A model generated the notes under the pieces. The model ran no database searches, was not told the origin of the DNA, and saw only the letters and a list, made by a program, of their open reading frames with translations. A stretch of 24,276 bases of DNA from DATBIS01 sp036556805 (lineage in GTDB: Bacteria; Actinomycetota; UBA4738; HRBIN12): NCBI GenBank assembly GCA_036556805.1, contig DATBIS010000030.1, positions 1 through 24,276 of the forward strand. The letters run 5' to 3'. The translations under genes were made by a program, and so were the position numbers. This document shows positions 8,256-14,833 of the stretch, piece after piece. Position 1 is the stretch's first letter. Each line of letters starts with the position of its first letter.

Positions 8256-8717
8256 CTAGGTCGACCCCCGTCGGCGGACAACCCCGCCGGACTCAAGCGC
8301 GTGATCCCAGGCGCGCACGGCCACGGGGACGACGCGCAGGAACCCGAGGTTCGGCACGTCCTCGGTGATCCGTTCGAACCCGTCCCCGGCGAGCATCGTG
8401 CGGTACTTCTCGTGCCACAGGGACATCGGGGCGCGCAGGTCAGGATGCTCGATGGGCAGCAGCTCGGCGGCGCCCTCGAGCTGCACGCCGGCAAGCTCCG
8501 CCCAGTCGCGCCCGCGGTCGATCAGCACCGCGACGCGCGCGTCGAGCTCGGCGTTCAGCCACGTCGTTCCACCGATCCGCGTCGAGAGGTAGATCGCGTC
8601 GCCCGGCCAGACGAACCACAACGGCGCGACGTGCGGCGCGCCGCCCGGACCCACCGACGCGAGGCGGGCGGTCGCGATGTCGCGGAACGCGCGGCGGAGG
8701 TTCTCGTCGACCTTCAC
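8256..8717 (-). CDS. Pyridoxamine 5'-phosphate oxidase-like FMN split-barrel protein
   Basis: This is a small flavin split-barrel protein of 153 residues. The N-terminal half has the family pattern: TARLASVGPGG, then PHVAPLWFVW, YLSTR and a VAVLIDRG strand, as in PNPOx-like or F420/FMN-binding domains. The exact substrate cannot be read from the sequence, and I see no specific catalytic signature of true pyridoxamine oxidase. GTG at 8717 overlaps the synthase stop as GTGA; the longer open frame upstream is the synthase out of frame. It is cotranscribed with the polyprenyl synthase and ends in TAG just before the Rex operators of the next operon. Confidence 0.72.
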   Translation of the reverse strand: MKVDENLRRAFRDIATARLASVGPGGAPHVAPLWFVWPGDAIYLSTRIGGTTWLNAELDARVAVLIDRGRDWAELAGVQLEGAAELLPIEHPDLRAPMSLWHEKYRTMLAGDGFERITEDVPNLGFLRVVPVAVRAWDHALESGGVVRRRGST

Positions 8718-9592
8718 GGCAGCGCCACGTGATCGGCGAGCGCGTCGAGGGCGCGCACCGCTTCGGCGTCGAGGACCCGTCCGACGAGCGCAGCCTTCGC
8801 CTCTGCCACGAGCGCGTTCACCGTCTCCTTGCCGACCGGCGAGGAGGCCGGATCGTCGAGGAGGTCGTCGCGCAGCTGGAACGCCTCGCCGAGCGGGCGG
8901 CCGAAGGCCGACAGCGCGTCGAGGAGGCTCGCCGAGCCGGCCGCGAGGGTCGCGCCGAAGGTGAGGGGCCACAGCACCGAGTACGCCCCGCCCTTGAGGG
9001 ACGCAAGCCGGCGGGCCTCCGCCTCGTCCCGCGGGGTCGCGAGCAGCCCGAGCAGCTGGCCGGCGGCGAGCTCCTCGCGCATCTCGTGGTAGACGGCCTG
9101 CGCGCGAAGGAGCGTGTCGGCCTCGAAGCCCGATGCCAGCAGGAGCTCGTCGGCGAGCACGACCGCGAGGTCGCCCGCGAGCAGCGCCGCCGCCCTGCCG
9201 AACCGCGAGGCGTCCGCGGTCCCTCGTCCGGCTGACCGCTCGAGCTCACGGTGCGACGAGGGCACGCCGCGCCGCTCGTCCGAGCCGTCGATGAGATCGT
9301 CGTGGATCAGCGCGAACGTGTGCAGGAGCTCGAGCGCTGCCGCCGCGCGCACGATGCGGTCGTCGTCCGGAGCGCCGGTCGCACGGTAGCCCCAGTAGCA
9401 GAACGCCGGTCGCAGCCGCTTGCCGCCCGCCGCGATCAGCCGCCGGATCTCGTCGATCAGGATCGTCGCCCGATCGTCGAGCTCCTCGGCCTCGCGACGT
9501 CGCGCGCCGAGAAAGACGAAGAGCTCGTGGTCGATCCGCGTTCCGAGCGTCGCGCTGGAAATGGGTCTCGAGATCGGATCGGCGGCAGCCAT
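8714..9592 (-). CDS. Short polyprenyl diphosphate synthase (trans-isoprenyl)
   Basis: The enzyme condenses isopentenyl diphosphate with an allylic diphosphate. It has GGKRLRP (56-62), a first aspartate motif DDLID (98-102) and a second, DDLLD (242-246). Phe93 sits five residues before the first motif, which in some synthases limits the chain to about C20; product length is uncertain. At 292 residues it is shorter than most long-chain synthases. The segment after the second motif, normally with a GDPxxxGKxxGxDLxxGK stretch, is reduced to a brief PASSPVGKET before a normal C-terminal helix. Adjacency to a geranylgeranyl reductase suggests quinone or isoprenoid lipid synthesis. ATG 9592 has no clear Shine-Dalgarno; a GATACT hexamer six bases upstream fits a leaderless transcript. 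Confidence 0.88.
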   Translation of the reverse strand: MAAADPISRPISSATLGTRIDHELFVFLGARRREAEELDDRATILIDEIRRLIAAGGKRLRPAFCYWGYRATGAPDDDRIVRAAAALELLHTFALIHDDLIDGSDERRGVPSSHRELERSAGRGTADASRFGRAAALLAGDLAVVLADELLLASGFEADTLLRAQAVYHEMREELAAGQLLGLLATPRDEAEARRLASLKGGAYSVLWPLTFGATLAAGSASLLDALSAFGRPLGEAFQLRDDLLDDPASSPVGKETVNALVAEAKAALVGRVLDAEAVRALDALADHVALP

Positions 9593-9649
9593 CGCTGCAG
9601 TATCGCAAGCCTTCCGATTCGCATGCGCGGCCTATCATGGGTCGATCCG
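9593..9649. promoter_or_regulatory. Divergent promoter region between polyprenyl synthase and ctaA-ctaB
   Basis: These 57 bases separate divergent starts. On the plus strand TATCAT (9633-9638) lies 11 bases before ATG 9650; on the minus strand GATACT lies six bases before ATG 9592. No good -35 boxes or ribosome sites are visible, so both genes may have very short leaders or be leaderless, as is common in actinobacteria. No Rex-type site is present. Confidence 0.45.
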
Positions 9650-11491
9650 ATGCCGGCTATGACGCGCTTCCAGAAGCTCACGGTCGCGACCGCCGGAGCG
9701 ACCGTGCTCCTGTTCGCGGTCGGTGGGCTCGTTCGCGGGACCGGATCGGGCCTCGGGTGCTCGACCTGGCCGGGATGCGAGCCCGGCCACCTCTTCCCCA
9801 GCGGCACGATCCACTCGTTCATCGAGTTCTCACACCGGCTGCTCGTCGTGGTCGTGAGCGTCCTCATCGGCGTCACGGTGTTCGTGGCGTGGCGCCGCTA
9901 CCTCGCCGTCCCGAAGATCGTGTGGCCGGCCGCGATCGCCGCCCCGCTCGTCGTGGGACAGGCGGTGCTCGGCGCGGTCGTCGTGAACACGGGCCTGCAC
10001 CCCGGCTGGGTGACGGCCCACTTCGGGGTCGCGCTCGCGCTCGTCGCCGACGTGGTCTACCTCGCCGCGAACTCGTTCTGCCTGGTGAAGCTCCCCGAGA
10101 AGGGTCCGGAGGTCCGTGGGGCCGATCCGAGCTTCGCTCGGCTCACGCTCTGGGCCGTCGTGGTGACCGGCGCGCTGCTGCTCGTGGGCACGTACGTGCG
10201 CGCGGAGGGAGCGGGCCTGGCGTTCACCGACTGGCCGCTCATGGACGGCAAGCTCGTTCCCGCGCTGGGCGGCGCGGCGAAGGCAATGTTCACCCACCGG
10301 GTCCTCGCCGGCTACACGTTCGTCCTCGTCCTGTATCTCGTCGTGCGTGCGCGCACGATGCAGAGCCGTTCCAAGGACCTCGTCATCCTCACGACGATCG
10401 CGGGATCGCTCTTCCTCGCGCAGATCCTCGTGGGCGCCGCCCAGGTGTGGACGCGGCTGAAGCCGTGGGCGGTCGTCGCGCACGTGGCGCTCTCGGTGCT
10501 GATCTGGGGGACGCTCGTGGCGCTCGCGACGGTGTCGCGCCGGTTCGCCGGCCACGCGCGCGTCACCGAGGCCGACGCCGCTCGTGGAAACGGCCGGGGC
10601 GGCGGCTCAACGCTGCGCGACACCGTGTCCGCGTACGTCAGGCTCACGAAGCCGCGGATCATCGTGCTGCTGCTCGTCACCACCGTGCCGGCGATGTTCC
10701 TCGCCGCGCGCGCCGTCCCGTCGATCTGGCTGATCCTCGCGACGCTCGCCGGCGGGACGATGGCGGCGGGCTCGGCGAACGCGATCAACATGTACCTCGA
10801 CCGCGACATCGACAAGGTCATGCGGAGGACGCGCTCGCGGCCCATCCCGGCCCATGCGCTCACGCCGGAGCAGACGCTCACGTTCGGGTTCGCGCTCGGC
10901 GCCGTGTCGTTCTTCTTCCTGTCGATCGCGGTGAACGTGCTCGCGGCCACGCTCTCGCTCGCGGCGATCGCCTTCTACGTGTTCGTGTACACGATGTGGC
11001 TCAAGCGCACGACGGCGCAGAACATCGTGATCGGCGGCGCCGCCGGCGCCGCCCCGGCGCTCGTCGGCTGGGCCGCCGTCACCGGCACCGTCGGCGCGCC
11101 GGCGTGGGTGCTGTTCGCGATCGTGTTCCTCTGGACGCCGCCGCACTTCTGGGCGCTGTCGATGCGGTTCGCCGGCGACTACGCGGCCGCGGGCGTCCCG
11201 ATGCTGCCGGTCGTGAAGGGCGAGGACGAAACCAGGCGGCAGATCTTCCTCTACTCTCTCGTGCTGTTCGGCACGACGCTGCTGCTCGCGCCGATCGGCC
11301 ACATGGGCGTCGTCTACGTCTCGACGGCGGTCGTGCTCGGCGGCACGTTCGTGTACAAAGCGCTGCTGCTCCGGCAGCACGCCGGCGTCGATCGCGCCTG
11401 GCGGCTGTTCACGTACTCGATCTGGTACCTCGCGGCGCTGTTCGCGGCGGTGGCGGTGGACGCCCTGCTGCCGGCCGGCGTTCGGCGCTAG
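9650..11491 (+). CDS. Heme A synthase / heme O synthase fusion (CtaA-CtaB)
   Basis: One 613-residue membrane protein joins both steps from heme B to heme A. Residues 1-300 are COX15/CtaA: an eight-helix pattern, heme-ligand histidines H62 (FSHR), H124 (TAHF), H216 (FTHR) and H278 (VAH), and the extracytoplasmic Cys pair C37/C43. A Gly/Arg-rich linker (about 301-320) leads to CtaB, the UbiA-family protoheme IX farnesyltransferase, with N380-x3-D384-x3-D388 for the prenyl diphosphate and the MWLKRTTAQNIVIGG second motif. The order heme A synthase then heme O synthase is the reverse of the reaction order. ATG 9650 was used; ATG 9659 is an alternative. It supplies heme A to the oxidase encoded on the opposite strand. 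No stop or frame change lies between the halves. Confidence 0.95.
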   Translation: MPAMTRFQKLTVATAGATVLLFAVGGLVRGTGSGLGCSTWPGCEPGHLFPSGTIHSFIEFSHRLLVVVVSVLIGVTVFVAWRRYLAVPKIVWPAAIAAPLVVGQAVLGAVVVNTGLHPGWVTAHFGVALALVADVVYLAANSFCLVKLPEKGPEVRGADPSFARLTLWAVVVTGALLLVGTYVRAEGAGLAFTDWPLMDGKLVPALGGAAKAMFTHRVLAGYTFVLVLYLVVRARTMQSRSKDLVILTTIAGSLFLAQILVGAAQVWTRLKPWAVVAHVALSVLIWGTLVALATVSRRFAGHARVTEADAARGNGRGGGSTLRDTVSAYVRLTKPRIIVLLLVTTVPAMFLAARAVPSIWLILATLAGGTMAAGSANAINMYLDRDIDKVMRRTRSRPIPAHALTPEQTLTFGFALGAVSFFFLSIAVNVLAATLSLAAIAFYVFVYTMWLKRTTAQNIVIGGAAGAAPALVGWAAVTGTVGAPAWVLFAIVFLWTPPHFWALSMRFAGDYAAAGVPMLPVVKGEDETRRQIFLYSLVLFGTTLLLAPIGHMGVVYVSTAVVLGGTFVYKALLLRQHAGVDRAWRLFTYSIWYLAALFAAVAVDALLPAGVRR

Positions 11492-12015
11492 GTCGCTTCC
11501 TCCGCGAGCACGCGGTCGATCAACTCGCGCAGCTGCTGCTCGTTCGTCTGGCCCGCGACGACCCATCGAATCGTCCCCGAGCGGTCGGCAACGTACGTGT
11601 ACGGAATCGAGAAGAAGCCGAAGTCGTCCACATAGGACCCCGACGGATCCATCAGGCTGGGGTACGTCACGTCGAAGCGGCGGAGCCATTCCCTGCCTCC
11701 GGCCTCGTTGTCGCGATACTGCACACCCACGAAGCGCACGCCTCGATCGGCGTACGAGCGCGCGAGGCGTTCCAGCGCGGGCTGCTCCTTCTCGCACGGA
11801 CCGCACCAGGTGGCCCAGAAGTTCACGACCACGACCTTGCCCGTGAGGGTCTGCGGCCCGACCATGCCGCCTTGCAGCGTCTGCCCCGAGAGGTCGGGAA
11901 GGGGCTTGTCCGCCTCCGACACGCCTACGAACTCGTTTCCGCTCGAGCGCGTGCACGCGGCGAACGCGAGCGCCGCGAGGACCAGAGCGAGCCTCGGCCG
12001 GAGCACGCGGGCCAC
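11488..12015 (-). CDS. TlpA/ResA-like thiol-disulfide lipoprotein
   Basis: This 175-residue extracytoplasmic thioredoxin-fold protein has an N-terminal hydrophobic signal ending in AFAAC, so Cys21 is the probable lipidated residue (Phe at -3 is a slightly weak lipobox). The redox motif is WCGPC (C71, C74), followed by the usual cis-Pro loop near SIPYTY. Proteins of this type reduce apocytochrome c or the CuA cysteines of CtaC. Being last in the oxidase operon and close to ccdA-resB-ccsA fits either job. GTG 12015 follows the cupredoxin gene after 13 bases. Its TAG stop shares CTAG with the convergent ctaA-ctaB stop, so there is no room for a terminator between them. Confidence 0.88.
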   Translation of the reverse strand: MARVLRPRLALVLAALAFAACTRSSGNEFVGVSEADKPLPDLSGQTLQGGMVGPQTLTGKVVVVNFWATWCGPCEKEQPALERLARSYADRGVRFVGVQYRDNEAGGREWLRRFDVTYPSLMDPSGSYVDDFGFFSIPYTYVADRSGTIRWVVAGQTNEQQLRELIDRVLAEEAT

Positions 12016-12028
12016 GCTACCAGCGTGC

Positions 12029-12997
12029 TCAGGAAACGGTGACGGTGCCGAACATCGGGAACGTCGGCGGTGGGTGCAGGTCGCAGCGGAAGTAGTACGT
12101 CCCCGGCGGCAGCTCGGGGATCGACACGGTGCCGGAGCTTCCCGAGGTCACGTTGTCGGTCTTCGCGATCGAGTCCGTGTATCCCTCGTCGCGATAGAGC
12201 GAGAAGTCGTGGATGTTGCCGGCGTCCTGGTTGTCGAGCGTGACCGTCACCGCCGTGTTCGCCTTCCATGAGAGCGAGTTCGTCGAGAACGTCGTCACGG
12301 GGAGGGCCTGGATCGTCACGGCGTTGCCTCCGCCCGCCGGAGGAGGCGGCGCCGAGCCGCTCCCCGGTCCCGGGCTCGGCCCGGTGGGAGCCGGCGCCGC
12401 GGTGATCGTGCCGGTCATCGTCCCGGTGTGGAACTCGCAATGGAAGAAGAAGGTGCCCGCCGGCAGCGCGGGCACGTGGTACTGCGCGTTCGCCACACCG
12501 GTGACCGGGGCGCCGCGGAAGAGCTGCGGCGCGGAGTCGTCCTCGCCGTCGAAGATCACCACGTTGTGGGTGACGCCGTCGTCGGAGTTGTCGAACTCGA
12601 GGTCGATCGGCTTGTCGCTGGGGAGCGACAGCTCGGTGGGCTCGAACCCGTCCACCGACGCGCCCGACGGGGCCGCGAGCGTCGCGTGGAACGGGGGGAT
12701 CTCCGGCTCCTCGGGGCCGATCGCGACGATCGCCACGCCGCCGGTGAGCATCGCGACGCCCGCGACGGTCCCGAGCATCCCGCCGATCGTCGCGCCGCGC
12801 ACGCGCTCCCGGCTCGCGGCGATCGCCGCGGCGGTGAGCACGGCGGCCGCCACCACGAGCGCGGTGACGGTCGCCGCGTCCGGCTTCACCGAGAGCAGGA
12901 TCCGCGAGAACGCGAACAGCACCACCGCGATCACGGCGAGGATGCCGATCGGCAGAAGGATCGGCAGCACGAGGCGGTTGCGCGTGTCGTTCTTCAC
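12029..12997 (-). CDS. Membrane-anchored tandem cupredoxin
   Basis: A 322-residue protein with three N-terminal membrane helices (about 10-35, 42-61, 70-94) and two plastocyanin-like domains joined by a Pro/Gly/Ser linker (about 201-225). Domain 1 has type-1 copper ligands H144, C187, H190, M194 (C-x2-H-x3-M); domain 2 has H263, C305, H308 and probably M315 (C-x2-H-x6-M). The GTG start overlaps the ctaG stop as GTGA. Place in the oxidase operon suggests electron delivery to the CuA/cytochrome c subunit or copper delivery; neither can be decided from sequence. I do not recognise a named family with this exact architecture. Confidence 0.85.
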   Translation of the reverse strand: MKNDTRNRLVLPILLPIGILAVIAVVLFAFSRILLSVKPDAATVTALVVAAAVLTAAAIAASRERVRGATIGGMLGTVAGVAMLTGGVAIVAIGPEEPEIPPFHATLAAPSGASVDGFEPTELSLPSDKPIDLEFDNSDDGVTHNVVIFDGEDDSAPQLFRGAPVTGVANAQYHVPALPAGTFFFHCEFHTGTMTGTITAAPAPTGPSPGPGSGSAPPPPAGGGNAVTIQALPVTTFSTNSLSWKANTAVTVTLDNQDAGNIHDFSLYRDEGYTDSIAKTDNVTSGSSGTVSIPELPPGTYYFRCDLHPPPTFPMFGTVTVS

Positions 12998-13830
12998 TTC
13001 GACCTCGTCAGCTCCGCTCGGATCTCATGCTCGACGTTGCGATACTTGAGCGAGTCCCACCCGTCCCGCTCCTCCTGGGCGTGCCAGCGGAAGAAGATAA
13101 CCGCGATCTCGGTCCACAGGATCGCCCCGCCGACGATCTTCATGACGAGCCCGGCGATGAGCTGGTCGGTGAGCGGCGAGATGCCCCAGATCCTCGGGAA
13201 CGTGGCGTAGACGGGATAGATCAGGCTCGTCCCGAACGTGAGGAACGACGCGGGGATCGTGGGCGCGAGCGACTGCAGGAAGAGGTACAGGCACTGTCCC
13301 GGAGCCGGCAGCGGCGGCATCTCCGGCAGCGGCGAGACCACCGGCCACCACATCGCGAACGCCGATCCGACGAGCAGCACGTGCAGCCCGAAGTGCCCCC
13401 ACTCCGACCCCACCGAGAAGTCGACCACCGCGGGCCAGTGCGTGAAGAGCAGGACGCCGTTGAACAGCACGAGCGCGACGACCGGGCGGGTGAGGAAGGC
13501 CACCACCGCGCGCAGTCCGCGGGGCCGCAGCATCCGGCGGAGCAGCCACGCGGGCAGGCCCGCGACGATCAACGGCGCCGCCACCCACGAGAACAGGAGG
13601 TGCTGCACCATATGGGCCGTGTAGAGGTAGCGCTCGGCGAGATCGTGGATCGGCCACTCGGCTCCCAGCCACAGCACCCCGATGCCGCCGAGGAAGAGCT
13701 TCATCTGACGCCGCGAGGTCGGCTCGCCGGTCTCCCGCTCGTGGTTGCGGATCGCGAGGACGTACAGCACCGCGATCGAGCCGAACAGCACCCAGACGTC
13801 GGGGTGCGGGTTCCACGCGGGGAGCCTCAT
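12994..13830 (-). CDS. ctaG: Cytochrome c oxidase assembly factor CtaG (caa3 type)
   Basis: A 278-residue polytopic membrane protein of the caa3_CtaG family, needed for maturation of caa3 oxidases, probably at the copper site. About seven hydrophobic helices are visible, with family features such as the HMVQHLLFSWVAAPL helix, conserved histidines in HDLAERYLYTAHM, and a C-terminal ILWTEIAVIFFRW helix. This is not the CuB chaperone of mitochondrial Cox11 type that shares the symbol. ATG 13830 has GGGGAGG about seven bases upstream and sits 13 bases after ctaF. It is coupled to the cupredoxin gene by a GTGA overlap. Confidence 0.92.
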   Translation of the reverse strand: MRLPAWNPHPDVWVLFGSIAVLYVLAIRNHERETGEPTSRRQMKLFLGGIGVLWLGAEWPIHDLAERYLYTAHMVQHLLFSWVAAPLIVAGLPAWLLRRMLRPRGLRAVVAFLTRPVVALVLFNGVLLFTHWPAVVDFSVGSEWGHFGLHVLLVGSAFAMWWPVVSPLPEMPPLPAPGQCLYLFLQSLAPTIPASFLTFGTSLIYPVYATFPRIWGISPLTDQLIAGLVMKIVGGAILWTEIAVIFFRWHAQEERDGWDSLKYRNVEHEIRAELTRSK

Positions 13831-13843
13831 CGGCGGGCCTCCC

Positions 13844-14182
13844 CTACCTCAGGAAGACCTTGAAGAGCATCAGCACGACGAGGTACAGCGTCACCGCGCC
13901 GGCGAGGCCCATGACGAAGAATCGCGAGTACAGCCGGCTGTCGAACTTCAGGTGCATGAACCACAGCACGACCAGCGCGAACTTCACGAACGACAGCGCG
14001 AACAGGATCGGGCGGAGCCACACGCCGAGGTCGTCCTGCACGTAGTAGGTCGCGACCTCCGCCGCCGTGATCACGGCGAGGATCACGCCGATGCGCACGT
14101 ACTCCTTGACGCTCGGGTGACCGTGCGCGCCGGTGTGCGCCGGCGCCGCCTCCTCTTGGTCCTGCAGCTCCGTGTCGGACAA
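13844..14182 (-). CDS. ctaF: Cytochrome c oxidase subunit IV, prokaryotic type
   Basis: A 112-residue membrane protein with a His/Ala-rich acidic N-terminus (1-23) and three helices (about 28-47, 56-76, 87-110), matching the prokaryotic COX4 family that stabilises CtaD-CtaC-CtaE. The conserved VKFALVVLWFMHLKFD stretch is clear. The start is TTG 14182, supported by AGGAG at 14189-14193 with a six-base spacer, the Shine-Dalgarno reaching the ctaE stop. No ATG lies at the N-terminus. Confidence 0.92.
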   Translation of the reverse strand: MSDTELQDQEEAAPAHTGAHGHPSVKEYVRIGVILAVITAAEVATYYVQDDLGVWLRPILFALSFVKFALVVLWFMHLKFDSRLYSRFFVMGLAGAVTLYLVVLMLFKVFLR

Positions 14183-14191
14183 CGTTCGCTC

Positions 14192-14824
14192 CTAGCCGCC
14201 CGGCAACGCGGGTGGCTTCGTCGGGATCAGGTACACCACCGTGAAGATCACGATCCACACGATGTCGACGAAGTGCCAGTAGAGGCCGACCATCTCGACG
14301 GGGAACGAAGCGTCCTCGGGGAGCTTGTCGGCGTACGAGAACGACACGAGCGAGAGCAGCATGAGGATGCCGATCACGACGTGCGCGCCGTGGAAGCCCG
14401 TGAGCAGGAAGAACGTCGAGCCGAACAGGTTGCCGTCGAGCGAGAGACCCTCGCGGTGAAACGCCGTGAACTCGTACACCTGCCCGCCCACGAACGTCAT
14501 CCCGAGGAGCGCCGTCGCGAGCAGCCAGATGCGCATCCGGCCGAAGTCGCGCTTCTGAGCCGCCGCGAGCGCGAGCACCATCGTGAGCGAGGACCCGAGC
14601 AGCACGAACGAGGACACCGACGTGTAGGGGATGTCGAAGACGTCGTGCGGGAACGGTCCCTCAATGCCCCGCCCGCGATAGAGCACGTACGTCGAGATCA
14701 GCGCGCCGAAGAACAGACAGTCCGACGCGAGGAACAGCCACATCGCGAGCTTCGTGTTCGGCAGACCGGTGGTGGTCTCGTGCTCGGACCCGCCGCCGTG
14801 GTGTTCGACCGCCGCCTGCGCCAC
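14192..14824 (-). CDS. ctaE: Cytochrome c oxidase subunit III
   Basis: A 210-residue subunit III with five membrane helices. It lacks the two N-terminal helices of seven-helix homologues; the counterpart helices appear at the end of CtaD, as in Bacillus caa3 oxidase. Conserved features are the QVYEFTAFHREG segment, FHGAHVVIGI and the C-terminal YWHFVDIVWIVIF helix. GTG 14824 is preceded by AGGAG about seven bases upstream and lies ten bases after the ctaD stop. Confidence 0.96.
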   Translation of the reverse strand: MAQAAVEHHGGGSEHETTTGLPNTKLAMWLFLASDCLFFGALISTYVLYRGRGIEGPFPHDVFDIPYTSVSSFVLLGSSLTMVLALAAAQKRDFGRMRIWLLATALLGMTFVGGQVYEFTAFHREGLSLDGNLFGSTFFLLTGFHGAHVVIGILMLLSLVSFSYADKLPEDASFPVEMVGLYWHFVDIVWIVIFTVVYLIPTKPPALPGG

Positions 14825-14833
14825 GAGCCGCTC

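Noticed and set aside
9637..12042. An 801-codon plus-strand frame through ctaA-ctaB and tlpA
   Set aside because: It is a shifted frame of the fusion gene followed by antisense of tlpA; no recognisable domain.
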